From: Alkalihalobacillus alcalophilus ATCC 27647 = CGMCC 1.3604
Lineage (GTDB): Bacteria > Bacillota > Bacilli > Bacillales > Bacillaceae_D
NCBI RefSeq assembly: GCF_000292245.2
Contig: NZ_ALPT02000010.1
Span: forward strand, 5,475 to 69,474
Length of the DNA: 64,000 nt
Reading direction: 5' to 3'
This document shows, in pieces, positions 54,482 to 63,353 of this stretch. Both the position numbers and the translations under genes were made by a program. The notes below the pieces were generated by a model. The model was given only the letters and a program-made list of their open reading frames with translations, had not been told where the DNA came from and did not search any database. How positions within the stretch are numbered: the stretch's first letter is position 1; each line of letters starts with the position of its first letter.

Positions 54482-54822
54482 TGGAAATTTTAATCTCCAT
54501 CTTGTGCGGAGTCCTCTTTACTGTTGGCACCTATTTAATTTTGTCAAGAAACATGACGAAAATAATTATTGGAACAGCTGTTTTGAGTCATGGGGTGCAT
54601 CTGCTTCTCTTAACGATGGGGGGCTTAAAGTTAGGGGCCGCACCATTGCTGGGCTATGAAGAAGCTGCTTATTCGGATCCTCTTCCACAAGCCTTGATTT
54701 TAACAGCGATTGTTATTAGCTTTGGTGTGACATCTTTCTTACTTGTTCTAGCGTACCGAACATACAAAGTACATGGAACGGTTGATATGGATAAATTGAG
54801 GGGAATGAAAGATGATGAATAA
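54481..54822 (+). CDS. mrpC: Na+/H+ antiporter subunit MrpC
   Basis: MrpC is the NuoK-like subunit: 113 residues, three transmembrane helices, with LSHGVHLLLLTMGG and DPLPQALILTAIVISFG. It links the large MrpA and MrpD subunits in known structures of the complex. Confidence 0.97.
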   Translation: MEILISILCGVLFTVGTYLILSRNMTKIIIGTAVLSHGVHLLLLTMGGLKLGAAPLLGYEEAAYSDPLPQALILTAIVISFGVTSFLLVLAYRTYKVHGTVDMDKLRGMKDDE

Positions 54823-56296
54823 CTTAATTATATTACCAATATTGATCCCATTTCTGACCGCGATCATTCTTCTTTTTATTAGAAAAAGCGTCAAAGCTGA
54901 ACGTATTATTAGCGTGTTATCAGGAATTGCTTTAGTCATTATTAGTGGATTACTTGTGAAAGAAGTGCTAGATAAAGGGGCTATCTCTTATGCCCTCGGT
55001 GGCTGGGCCCCCCCTTTTGGTATCGCATTAGTAGCTGACTCATTAGCAGCCTTACTTGTTTTATTTGCGAGTATTGTCGTCTTAATTTGTATCTTGTTTT
55101 CTATTCGTGGGATAGATGAAATTCGAGTGAAATTCTTCTTTTACCCACTCGTCCAGTTTCTTCTCCTCGGGGTCATTGGTGCTTTTCTAACGGGAGATAT
55201 ATTTAATCTCTTTGTTTTCTTTGAAGTATTGCTCATGGCTTCTTACGGATTAATTACACTCGGTGGTTCGAAAGCACAATTACAAGAGTCGATAAAATAC
55301 GTTTTAATAAATGTTATCTCTTCAGCCTTTTTCGTTACAGCTATTGCCCTCTTGTATTCTGTAACAGGAACATTAAACATCGCTGATTTATCACAGCGTG
55401 TGGCTGAAGTTAATCAACCGGGTATTTTAACTGTTATCGCCTTTTTATTTATGATTGTCTTTGGGATGAAAGCAGCGATATTCCCATTATACTTCTGGTT
55501 ACCAGGTTCATATGCCGCACCACCGCCTGTTATTACGGCTCTATTTGCTGGTCTATTAACAAAGGTTGGAATTTATGCGATTATGCGTGTATTTACAATC
55601 ATCTTTTATCATGAGCCACAGATTACTCATCTGACCCTTGAAATCATTGCCGTATTAACAATGGTTGTTGGGGTCATCGGAGCGATTGCTTATCAAGATA
55701 TGCAAAAGATTCTTGTTTATAATGTTGTAGCTGGTGTTGGTTTCATCATCTTTGGAGTTTCCTCCCTAAATGAGGCTGGATTATTTGGAGCTACTTTCTA
55801 TTTGCTTCATGATATGTTGATTAAAGCGGCCCTCTTCTTATTAGTTGGTGCGATTATGATCATCACTCAAACATCGTCAATGAAAAACGCTAGCGGGTTA
55901 ATCAAGCAATATCCGTTAGTCGGTTGGTCATTTTTAGTCGCTGCCTTATCGCTTGCCGGGGTACCTCCTTTTAGTGGATTTTTCGGAAAGCTATACTTGA
56001 TTCAAGGTGGATTTGAAGCAGGACAATATATTTCCGTTATTATCATGATAATTGCCAGCCTGCTCATTCTCTATTCAGTTATGCGTATCTTCTTTAGCGT
56101 CATTTTAGGTGAAGAAAATCATGCTTCTCAGAACGAAAAAGCGAATATTAAAGGGCTTCTCTACCCTAGTATGATCTTGTTATTTTTATCATTTGTAATG
56201 GGATTTGGTGCCGAATTTATCGTACCTCACGTTGCAAATGCTGCCGAGACATTGCTAAACCCTGAAATTTATATTGAAGCCGTATTAAAGGAGTAG
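54812..56296 (+). CDS. mrpD: Na+/H+ antiporter subunit MrpD
   Basis: MrpD is the NuoM/N-like subunit thought to carry a proton path. The 494-residue protein has about 14 transmembrane helices and conserved FEVLLMASYGLITLGG, FGMKAAIFPLYFWLPGSYAAPP and AGVPPFSGFFGK. Its start overlaps mrpC by 11 bases and has GGGG eight bases upstream. Confidence 0.97.
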   Translation: MMNNLIILPILIPFLTAIILLFIRKSVKAERIISVLSGIALVIISGLLVKEVLDKGAISYALGGWAPPFGIALVADSLAALLVLFASIVVLICILFSIRGIDEIRVKFFFYPLVQFLLLGVIGAFLTGDIFNLFVFFEVLLMASYGLITLGGSKAQLQESIKYVLINVISSAFFVTAIALLYSVTGTLNIADLSQRVAEVNQPGILTVIAFLFMIVFGMKAAIFPLYFWLPGSYAAPPPVITALFAGLLTKVGIYAIMRVFTIIFYHEPQITHLTLEIIAVLTMVVGVIGAIAYQDMQKILVYNVVAGVGFIIFGVSSLNEAGLFGATFYLLHDMLIKAALFLLVGAIMIITQTSSMKNASGLIKQYPLVGWSFLVAALSLAGVPPFSGFFGKLYLIQGGFEAGQYISVIIMIIASLLILYSVMRIFFSVILGEENHASQNEKANIKGLLYPSMILLFLSFVMGFGAEFIVPHVANAAETLLNPEIYIEAVLKE

Positions 56297-56303
56297 GTAA
56301 ATT

Positions 56304-56786
56304 ATGATGTCCTTTCAGTTACTCATTAATTTCGCACTCGCGGTAGCATGGATGTTTTTATATAACACATATGACCTTCCAACCTTTATTATTGGATATA
56401 TTGTCGGTTTTGTTATCCTATTTTTAATGAGGCGAATATTTCCTTCAAGGTTGTACATTATCCGTGTTTACGGGGTGCTTCATTTAGGAGTTATCTTTAT
56501 AAGAGAACTCATTCTTTCTAATTTCAGTGTGATGAAATTGATTTTAAAACCTAAATTAGATATTAAACCTGGGATTTTTACTCTCCATCTAGATTATAAA
56601 TCTGATTGGGAGTTAACATTATTAGCTCTGCTTATCTCTTTAACACCAGGAACGGTCGTGATTGATATTTCACATGACAAAGAGCAAATGTATATTCACT
56701 CAATGAATATTGATGATTTAGAAAGTAGTATCGGTCATATTCAAGAGTCCTTCCAAAAAGTCATTTTGGAGGTGAGCCGCACATGA
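56304..56786 (+). CDS. mrpE: Na+/H+ antiporter subunit MrpE
   Basis: MrpE is a 160-residue subunit with two or three N-terminal helices and a cytoplasmic C-terminal part including LISLTPGTVVIDIS and HSMNIDD. It helps assemble the antiporter. It overlaps mrpF in an ATGA arrangement. Confidence 0.96.
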   Translation: MMSFQLLINFALAVAWMFLYNTYDLPTFIIGYIVGFVILFLMRRIFPSRLYIIRVYGVLHLGVIFIRELILSNFSVMKLILKPKLDIKPGIFTLHLDYKSDWELTLLALLISLTPGTVVIDISHDKEQMYIHSMNIDDLESSIGHIQESFQKVILEVSRT

Positions 56787-57079
56787 TTAATGCACCAATT
56801 GACTATTTCCTTTATTTTGGAGCTGCCGTCATCTCATTAGGTTTACTTGGGGGGATTTATCGGATCATTAAAGGTCCTACTCCAGCAGACCGTTTGATGG
56901 CCCTTGATACGATTGGTATTAACCTGATTTCGATGACAGCTCTTATTTGTATGATTTTACGTACATCTGCTTATCTAACCGTTATATTATTAGTTGGCAT
57001 TTTAGCATTTATCGAAACGGTGTCCATTGCGAAGTTTATTGAAAGGGGTGTTGTTCTTGAACGGAAACGTAACCATTGA
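56783..57079 (+). CDS. mrpF: Na+/H+ antiporter subunit MrpF
   Basis: This 98-residue subunit has three transmembrane helices and the conserved KGPTPADRLMALDTIGIN segment, with an intramembrane Asp that is important in the family. GGAGGTGA precedes its ATG. Confidence 0.96.
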   Translation: MINAPIDYFLYFGAAVISLGLLGGIYRIIKGPTPADRLMALDTIGINLISMTALICMILRTSAYLTVILLVGILAFIETVSIAKFIERGVVLERKRNH

Positions 57080-57521
57080 TATTTTGGTCGGGCTGTTTGT
57101 CGTCCTAGGTGCCTTTATCTCATTTGTCACAATGGTTGGGTTAATTCGCCTACCTGATACGTATACAAGAGCACATGCCGCCTCAAAGAGTGCTACGCTT
57201 GGTGTACTTTTAATTCTTATTGCGACTTTAATTTTCTTTTTCCCTGAATACGGGTTTGACGCTCGTATCATTCTAGGAATCATCTTTGTCTTTATTTCAT
57301 CCCCTGTATCAGGGCATTTAATTAGTCGTGCCGCATACTTCTCCAATGTTCCTCAATGGGAGCATGCCGTACGAGATGATTTAAAGGAAGTCTTGCAAAA
57401 ACGAAAACAACGTTATGAAATGCAACTCTCCAAGAAAAAAGGCGAGGAAGGCAAAAAAATGAAAGAACTCGAGCGTCGCAAAAGGGAAGAAGAAGAAGTA
57501 AACAAACCTGAGAACGGTTAA
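57057..57521 (+). CDS. mrpG: Na+/H+ antiporter subunit MrpG with charged tail
   Basis: MrpG is the third small subunit: three transmembrane helices with GLIRLPDTYTRAHAASKSATLG. The start is TTG at 57057, six bases after GGGGTG, inside the mrpF end (23-base overlap). At 154 residues it is longer than the B. subtilis protein, because of a Lys/Glu-rich helical tail of about 40 residues (KKGEEGKKMKELERRKREEE). It is the last gene before a terminator. Confidence 0.94.
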   Translation: MNGNVTIDILVGLFVVLGAFISFVTMVGLIRLPDTYTRAHAASKSATLGVLLILIATLIFFFPEYGFDARIILGIIFVFISSPVSGHLISRAAYFSNVPQWEHAVRDDLKEVLQKRKQRYEMQLSKKKGEEGKKMKELERRKREEEEVNKPENG

Positions 57522-57523
57522 TT

Positions 57524-57572
57524 AAAAAAGGCTTCCTCCTAGGGATATTTTTTCCCTTTGAGGAAGCCTTTT
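57524..57572. terminator. Bidirectional terminator, mrpG / psd
   Basis: A stem of about 14 bp (57524-57538 with 57560-57572) with an inner AGGGA/TCCCT pair and A/T-rich flanks separates two convergent transcripts. Confidence 0.92.
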
Positions 57573-57585
57573 CTTTATTATTAGT

Positions 57586-58368
57586 TTATGCTTGGCTTTT
57601 TCGAGCAATCTTTTCGCCCATTTTTATATTTTGATTTTCTTGAATCGAATCAAAGGTAAGGAAATTTGGTTCAAACAGAAGAATAACGGTCGAGCCAAAA
57701 GAAAAATATCCGATTTCCTCTCCTTTCTTTAAATGAGTATGGTCATGAGTCAACTCGATGGAATTAATGTTCATCGCCCCCACCTTCACAACAACCAATG
57801 ATTTTTCCTCGACTTCCAATTCAGTCAAAAGCCGATAATTGTGCGATAGTGGCTTTTTCCCGTATTTTAAGCCCATTTCATTGACTGGGTAAGAACGACC
57901 TCCTAAACGCCATTGTCGCTTTATTTGACCTGCTACAGGGCTATGGATACGATGATAATCCTTTGGGCTTAGATAAAAAATAATAAACTGCCCCCCGACA
58001 TAGCGTTTCGCTTCCCCTTTGTCTCCTAACATATCGGTTAATGAATAGGTTTGGCCCTTCACCATAAATTGGCTCTGCTCATTTAGTGCACCAAATGTGG
58101 CAATTTTCCCATCTACTGGACTGACAATCACATCTTCCTTAGCCTCAACTGTCCTACTTCCAGCTGCTAAGGACCGAATGAAAAATTGATGTAGACTTTT
58201 ATATTCTCCAATGGGTTTGGCTGCTTCCGCTACATTTATTTGGAACGTTTTCGCAAATTGTGGGATGATAAGCTTACTCATCTTTGACTGAGCAAATTTC
58301 TTTAACATATTCGATTGAAGTTTAGAATTACTTAATTCGACAAATGTCCTAAAGATTCTTTGTTTCAA
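57586..58368 (-). CDS. psd: Phosphatidylserine decarboxylase
   Basis: Psd converts phosphatidylserine to phosphatidylethanolamine and self-cleaves to make a pyruvoyl cofactor. The 260-residue protein has VSPVDGKI, YLSPKDYHRIHSPV and the cleavage motif FSFGSTVILLFE (cleavage between Gly and Ser). I choose TTG at 58368, eight bases after GGAGG; the ATG at 58389 has no site and lies before it. It is divergent from pssA, whereas the two are in one operon in B. subtilis. Confidence 0.95.
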   Translation of the reverse strand: MKQRIFRTFVELSNSKLQSNMLKKFAQSKMSKLIIPQFAKTFQINVAEAAKPIGEYKSLHQFFIRSLAAGSRTVEAKEDVIVSPVDGKIATFGALNEQSQFMVKGQTYSLTDMLGDKGEAKRYVGGQFIIFYLSPKDYHRIHSPVAGQIKRQWRLGGRSYPVNEMGLKYGKKPLSHNYRLLTELEVEEKSLVVVKVGAMNINSIELTHDHTHLKKGEEIGYFSFGSTVILLFEPNFLTFDSIQENQNIKMGEKIARKSQA

Positions 58369-58591
58369 CAAGCTGTCCTCCGTCTTCATTGATAATTATT
58401 TTGACGATGTGCTTCCTTTTAGTAGTGAATTTACTTCTCATATGATAAGATTATATTTTAATAACGTATGTAAAAAAATGTACGCTGTTAGGAATATCCA
58501 TTAATAACCATTATGAAAACAAATTGATAAACTATTACTGTCTTACTATTTTTTTGTTTTCATTTATTATGATTTTCAAGGAGTGAAATAG

Positions 58592-59131
58592 ATGTTTCTT
58601 TTACAACGCCTTGACAATACCAAAAAGAAACTAAAAGGACAAATCGCCAATGTCCTGACTCTATTAAATCTTAGTTTAGGTGCATTTGCAATCCTTTATA
58701 CGATACAAAATCAATTACAACTTGCTCTGCTATTTATTACAATTGCAGCCGTTTTTGATCGATTGGACGGAGCCGTTGCCCGTAAATTAAATAGTACCTC
58801 TGAGTTAGGAAAACAATTAGATTCTTTGAGTGATATGATTTCATTTGGTGTTGCCCCTGCCCTTTTAATCCATCAAGCGATTTTATTTGAATTTGGATTT
58901 GCTGGTGCCTTCTTTGCTATTGTCTTTATCGTATGTGGAGCTATTCGTTTAGCTAAGTTTAACATTACTGAAGCAAATGGTTTCTTCTATGGCCTTCCCA
59001 TTACAGCAGCTGGCTGTATACTCACGATTATGACTCTTCTTGTGGCATACATTCCAGAATATGTGTTTATGATCAATACCTTAATTTTAGCCTTTCTTAT
59101 GATTAGCCCTTTTAAAGTTAAGAAGATGTAA
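58592..59131 (+). CDS. pssA: CDP-diacylglycerol--serine O-phosphatidyltransferase
   Basis: PssA makes phosphatidylserine from CDP-diacylglycerol and serine. The 179-residue membrane protein has the full CDP-alcohol phosphatidyltransferase motif: D59-G60-x2-A-R, eight residues, G73, three residues, D77, three residues, D81. Its neighbour psd carries out the next step. AAGGAGTG precedes the ATG. Confidence 0.96.
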   Translation: MFLLQRLDNTKKKLKGQIANVLTLLNLSLGAFAILYTIQNQLQLALLFITIAAVFDRLDGAVARKLNSTSELGKQLDSLSDMISFGVAPALLIHQAILFEFGFAGAFFAIVFIVCGAIRLAKFNITEANGFFYGLPITAAGCILTIMTLLVAYIPEYVFMINTLILAFLMISPFKVKKM

Positions 59132-59250
59132 GTCTCGTTTACATCAGCGTCAAAATTAGTTTTTATTCGACATTTATCAAGAAATATACGAATAATTGTC
59201 AAAAACGGTGGAAATATTGGCTTAATATGAATGATTTTCCTTCGAAAGGC

Positions 59251-59279
59251 TTGACAGTAGTAGGCTTGGAGAGTAAATT
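59251..59279 (+). promoter_or_regulatory. SigmaA promoter of hup
   Basis: A perfect TTGACA (59251-59256) and TAAATT (59274-59279) are 17 bases apart, about 120 bases upstream of the start codon. A large share of the transcript is leader. Confidence 0.8.
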
Positions 59280-59399
59280 GTAAGTGCAGGCTAATTAACT
59301 AACAGATAAGCACTGCTAAAAACGTAAGAACGAGCTTTAGTTTTTCTAGAATAGAGGAACAAGTTTTTTCTAAACAAGGTATGAAAGGGAGTTTTTTTC

Positions 59400-59672
59400 A
59401 TGAACAAAACAGACTTAATTAATGCAGTATCAGAGCAGGCAGACCTTTCTAAAAAGGACGCTTCTAAAGCAGTAGACGCTGTTTTCGAAAGCATTACTAC
59501 AACACTAGTAGAAGGTGGAAAAGTTCAACTAGTTGGTTTTGGTAGTTTTGAAGTGCGTGAGCGTTCAGCTCGTAAAGGACGTAACCCACAAACTGGTGAA
59601 GAGATTGAAATTGCTGCAACTAAAAACCCAGCATTCAAACCAGGTAAACAATTAAAAGACGCAGTTAACTAA
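59400..59672 (+). CDS. hup: HU-type histone-like DNA-binding protein
   Basis: This 90-residue nucleoid protein bends and compacts DNA as a dimer. It begins MNKTDLINAVSEQADLSKKD and has the arm region with VGFGSFEVRERSARKGRNPQ and the end AFKPGKQLKDAVN. It equals HBsu of B. subtilis. AAGGGAG precedes the ATG. Confidence 0.97.
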   Translation: MNKTDLINAVSEQADLSKKDASKAVDAVFESITTTLVEGGKVQLVGFGSFEVRERSARKGRNPQTGEEIEIAATKNPAFKPGKQLKDAVN

Positions 59673-59683
59673 TGATGTTAACT

Positions 59684-59720
59684 AAATCGGAGCAATGGAT
59701 TTATCCTATTGCTCCGATTT
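59684..59720 (+). terminator. Terminator after hup
   Basis: A stem of about 15 bp (AAATCGGAGCAATGG with CTATTGCTCCGATTT, one mismatch) is followed by T-rich sequence. Confidence 0.93.
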
Positions 59721-59821
59721 TTTATTTAAATTGATTTTCTATTATTATCGTGAATCGCTTGTTTTCCTAACAAAGGTATGTTAACTTTATGGGGAACTAT
59801 TTAATTACATACTCGTTTAAA

Positions 59822-59910
59822 CCACTAGGGGTGCATAGTTGCTGAGAGAGGCCTAATTTGGTGCCTTAACCCTTTTACCTGATCTAGATAATACTAGCGG
59901 AGGGAAGTGG
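59822..59910 (+). promoter_or_regulatory. TPP riboswitch (THI element)
   Basis: This is a thiamine pyrophosphate riboswitch. The conserved GCTGAGAGAGG and ACCTGATCTAGATAATACTAGCGGAGGGAA segments (quoted in parts) are present. P1 is CCACT (59822-59826) with AGTGG (59906-59910). GGAAGTG at 59903-59909 can instead pair with CACTTCC at 60009-60015, the left arm of the terminator downstream. So TPP binding, by holding P1, frees the terminator and switches off tenA-thiZXY. Confidence 0.97.
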
Positions 59911-60008
59911 ATCGAAGGACCTTGAATGATTGAGACGTGATATTGTTAATCGTCGCTCTCCTTTCTAGATGAATTTGATCATGTTTTTCATTTATACTAA
60001 AAAACAAA

Positions 60009-60043
60009 CACTTCCAGCCGAATACTCGACTGGGAGTTTTTTT
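60009..60043 (+). terminator. Riboswitch-controlled terminator
   Basis: ACTTCCAG.CG (60010-60020) pairs with CGACTGGGAGT (60027-60037), followed by seven T, between the TPP aptamer and tenA. Confidence 0.9.
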
Positions 60044-60108
60044 ATGCTCTTCTCTCCATCCTTCTATTTAAAGTTCATTGTTAAACGAGAATAAACGGAG
60101 GTAATAAT

Positions 60109-60783
60109 ATGAAACTTTCAGAACGTTTATATGAAAAAGCACAACCAATTTGGGAACAGAGCCACTCCCACCCATTTGTTCAAGGGATTGGAAACGGAAC
60201 ACTCGATATTGAAAAGTTCAAATTTTTTATGTGCCAAGATTACCTTTATCTAATTGATTATGCTAGACTTTTTGCCCTTGGTAGCTTAAAAGCTCATAAT
60301 CTTGAAACGATGCAAACTTTTGCGAAAATGCTCCATGTCACGCTAGATGAAGAAATGAGCCTTCACCGAGCTTATGCGAAACGTTTAGGGATATCAAAAG
60401 AAGAACTGGAGGCAACGAAACCAGCTCCTACTACACTTGCTTATAGTTCTTATATGCTTAACATCGCTCAACGTGGCTCATTAAAAGAGCTTCTAGCAGC
60501 CGTAATGCCTTGTGCTTGGAGCTATTATGAAATCGGGAAAAAATTAAGTGAAACCCCTGGTGCGATGGAACACGTTTGGTACGGAGAATGGGTCACAATG
60601 TATCAGTCGCCTGAATTTGGCGAAGTTGCCGAGTGGCAAATTGATTTGCTCGACCAATTAACTGAATCAAGCTCTGAAGAAGAATTACTTGAACTGGAGG
60701 AAATCTTTTTAACAACGAGCCGTTTTGAATACATGTTCTGGGATATGTCCTATCAGCAAGCGATGTGGCCACTCCATGACTGA
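60109..60783 (+). CDS. tenA: Aminopyrimidine aminohydrolase TenA
   Basis: TenA hydrolyses 4-amino-5-aminomethyl-2-methylpyrimidine to the hydroxymethyl form, salvaging degraded thiamine; it also has thiaminase II activity. The 224-residue helical protein keeps Asp44 (CQDYLYLIDY), Cys135 (VMPCAWSYYEIG) and a Glu near residue 207 (FEYMFWDM). It is the first gene after the TPP riboswitch and overlaps thiZ by eight bases. The tenA-thiXYZ set matches the thiamine salvage system described in alkaliphilic B. halodurans. Confidence 0.96.
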   Translation: MKLSERLYEKAQPIWEQSHSHPFVQGIGNGTLDIEKFKFFMCQDYLYLIDYARLFALGSLKAHNLETMQTFAKMLHVTLDEEMSLHRAYAKRLGISKEELEATKPAPTTLAYSSYMLNIAQRGSLKELLAAVMPCAWSYYEIGKKLSETPGAMEHVWYGEWVTMYQSPEFGEVAEWQIDLLDQLTESSSEEELLELEEIFLTTSRFEYMFWDMSYQQAMWPLHD

Positions 60784-61528
60784 TACACAAGTCTCTTTTC
60801 AAAATGTCTCTTTTCAATACGCTTCCTCATTTGAAGAGACGATACATGATTTGAGCTTTTCAGTAGAAGCTGGCGAATTCGTGAGTTTCCTCGCTCCAAG
60901 TGGTGCAGGTAAAAGCACGATTTTCCGATTGCTGACATCGCTTGAAACACCGCAATCAGGCACGATTTTCTTTAATGGCTCTCTCCTTTCAAACAAGTCA
61001 AATCAAATCGGTTATATGCCACAACGTGATTTGTTGCTTGATTGGCGAACGATTTTAGACAATGCTGCCTTGCCACTTGAACTTCAAGGTTTCTCCAAAA
61101 AACACGCTCGGAAAAAGGCTTTATCCTACTTTGCTGACTTTGGGTTAGAAGGATATGAGCACTCCTATCCTGTACAGCTCTCAGGTGGCATGAGACAGCG
61201 TGTCTCTTTTTTAAGGGCGATGTTAAGTGGGCAGCAAGTTTTATTGCTAGACGAGCCGTTTAGTGCCTTAGATGCAATGACACGTATTGCGATGCAGCAA
61301 TGGCTTTTAAGTATGTGGAAGAAATGGCACATGACGATTCTCTTTGTCACTCATGATATCGATGAGGCCTTGCTTCTTTCTGACCGCATTTTTCTATTTC
61401 AACAAAAACCATTGTCTTCTTATCAAGAAATTCGTTTAACAGACACTAGGCCACGACTTATAAAAGACGATTTGTTTGAACTAAAGCAATCGATTGTTGA
61501 TAAATTACTCAAAAAGGTGAGTCTATGA
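60776..61528 (+). CDS. thiZ: ABC transporter ATPase ThiZ (thiamine pyrimidine uptake)
   Basis: ThiZ powers the ThiXYZ importer for N-formyl-4-amino-5-aminomethyl-2-methylpyrimidine, a thiamine breakdown product. The 250-residue protein has a Walker A A-P-S-G-A-G-K-S-T (residues 40-48; the first Gly is Ala), signature QLSGGMRQR and Walker B VLLLDEPFSAL. The ATG at 60776 is the family start; the earlier ATG at 60725 is deep in tenA. It overlaps thiX (ATGA). Confidence 0.94.
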   Translation: MTDTQVSFQNVSFQYASSFEETIHDLSFSVEAGEFVSFLAPSGAGKSTIFRLLTSLETPQSGTIFFNGSLLSNKSNQIGYMPQRDLLLDWRTILDNAALPLELQGFSKKHARKKALSYFADFGLEGYEHSYPVQLSGGMRQRVSFLRAMLSGQQVLLLDEPFSALDAMTRIAMQQWLLSMWKKWHMTILFVTHDIDEALLLSDRIFLFQQKPLSSYQEIRLTDTRPRLIKDDLFELKQSIVDKLLKKVSL

Positions 61529-62286
61529 ACACAAAAATAAAGTTCAATCGCTGGTTATCGGCAGGCGGCCTCATTTTCTTTCTTTTACTTGGCTGGGAAG
61601 CGTCGGCTCAATGGGTGAACCAACCTTATTTATTTCCATCACCTTCACAAATATTTATCAAAATGATTGATTTGCATCATGTTTTATTTTTTGTCCATCT
61701 TCCGGCTACTCTTTCTGTTATGCTCATTGGTTTATTTTGTTCGATGATTTTAGGTGTGGCTCTTGCTTTATGTATGAATAAATTCAAAACACTTGAACAA
61801 GCGATCTATCCGATTTTAATCGTCTCACAAACAATTCCAATCATTGCTCTTGCCCCTGTTTTTGTGCTTTGGTTTGGTTATTCGATTTGGAGCAAAGTCC
61901 TTGTGACGATTTTAATTACATTTTTCCCGATTACCGTTAATACTTTTGATGGCTTGAAATCTACATCAAAGGAACAGCTCGAATGGTTTAAAACAGCAGG
62001 TGCGAGTAAACGAGCCATTTTAACCAAACTCTATATTCCCTCGGCCCTTCCCTCCTTTTTTTCGGGAATGAAAGTGGCCATTACGTTAAGTGTGATTGGG
62101 GCAGCAATCGGAGAATGGTTAGGAGCAAATGCGGGCCTAGGTTATTTCAGCCGCCGTATGATGACTCAATTTGATGGGGCTGGCGTATTTGCCCCAATTG
62201 TTTGGCTATCCATCTTAGGATTAATCGGCTTTTTACTCATTACCTTACTAGAATATTACTTATTAAAATGGAGGCATATCAAATGA
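61525..62286 (+). CDS. thiX: ABC transporter permease ThiX
   Basis: This 253-residue permease of the SsuC/TauC-like class has six transmembrane helices and the coupling-loop motif EWFKTAGASKRAILTKLYIPSALP (in part), with the family pattern LGYFSRRMMTQF near the end. It should work with ThiZ and ThiY. Both junctions are ATGA overlaps. Confidence 0.94.
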   Translation: MNTKIKFNRWLSAGGLIFFLLLGWEASAQWVNQPYLFPSPSQIFIKMIDLHHVLFFVHLPATLSVMLIGLFCSMILGVALALCMNKFKTLEQAIYPILIVSQTIPIIALAPVFVLWFGYSIWSKVLVTILITFFPITVNTFDGLKSTSKEQLEWFKTAGASKRAILTKLYIPSALPSFFSGMKVAITLSVIGAAIGEWLGANAGLGYFSRRMMTQFDGAGVFAPIVWLSILGLIGFLLITLLEYYLLKWRHIK

Positions 62287-63218
62287 AAAAGGTTTTTTTA
62301 TCACTGTTAATTGGTTTTTCACTTTTCCTAGGAGCTTGTCAGGCTAATTCCAACTCGGAGCTAGAAAAGGTTGAGATTATGCTTGATTGGTATCCAAATG
62401 CGGTACATACGTTTTTATATACAGCTTTAGAAAAAGGCTATTTTGAAGAGGAAGGATTAGATGTGAACATTGTTTTCCCTGCTAACCCTACCGATCCAAT
62501 TTCACTAACAGCAGCTGGTTCAATTCCATTTGCTTTAAGTTATCAACCTGATATTATTTTAGCTCAAGAAGAGGGATTACCGGTTACATCCATTGCTCCA
62601 ATCGTTCGTAGTCCACTTAATCATGTACTGTTTTTAACAAAACAAGGCTACGAGCGTCCAGCAGACCTTGAAGGAAAAACAGTTGGTTATCCAGGGATTC
62701 CCTTAAATGAAGCCTTATTAAAAACGATGGTCGAAGCTGATGGCGGTGACTTTTCACAAGTTGAAATGATTGATATCGGTTTTGAACTTGGGGCCTCCAT
62801 TATTAGTGAACGTACGGATGCGATTATCGGAGCGTATATCAACCATGAATACCCTGTTTTAAAACATGAAGGTCATGATATTCAATATTTCAATCCTGTT
62901 GATTATGACGTGCCTGTCTATCATGAGCTCGTTTTAATTACAAATGAAGCGATGCAGGAAGAAAAACCTGAAATTGTGGAAGCTTTCTGGAATGCGGCTG
63001 AAAAAGGCTATCAAGATGTCAAAGCAGACCCAGAACAAAGCCTAGAAATCCTATTAAACAACCAAGATGAAGCCAACTTCCCTCTCAACAAAACGGTTGA
63101 ACAAGAGAGCTTAAGTATTTTATTAGAGAAAATGGAAAGTGATACGGAAGCTTTTGGTCATCAAGAGGAAAGTCAATGGCAGGAAATTCGCGAGTGGTTA
63201 TTGCAATCACGTGAATAA
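62283..63218 (+). CDS. thiY: Thiamine-pyrimidine-binding lipoprotein ThiY
   Basis: ThiY is the NMT1/THI5-like substrate-binding lipoprotein of ThiXYZ. The 311-residue protein has a signal peptide with lipobox FLGAC (Cys at about residue 19), then LDWYPNAVHTFLYTALEKGYF and GSIPFALSYQPDI. The ATG at 62283 follows GGAGG; a longer frame lies inside thiX. The amidohydrolase ylmB, which would remove the formyl group before TenA, is not in this cluster. Confidence 0.95.
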   Translation: MKKVFLSLLIGFSLFLGACQANSNSELEKVEIMLDWYPNAVHTFLYTALEKGYFEEEGLDVNIVFPANPTDPISLTAAGSIPFALSYQPDIILAQEEGLPVTSIAPIVRSPLNHVLFLTKQGYERPADLEGKTVGYPGIPLNEALLKTMVEADGGDFSQVEMIDIGFELGASIISERTDAIIGAYINHEYPVLKHEGHDIQYFNPVDYDVPVYHELVLITNEAMQEEKPEIVEAFWNAAEKGYQDVKADPEQSLEILLNNQDEANFPLNKTVEQESLSILLEKMESDTEAFGHQEESQWQEIREWLLQSRE

Positions 63219-63353
63219 GGGCGGTGTTCCTTTTAGTGGAACCTAATTATAGGAGCCTATGGAGCTCTACTGCATGATGCTAGACTTTTATTGTAAAAGC
63301 TAAGCGACCCGGCGCATATAATATCTTAACTTTTTTATAAAGGTGGGAATGAT

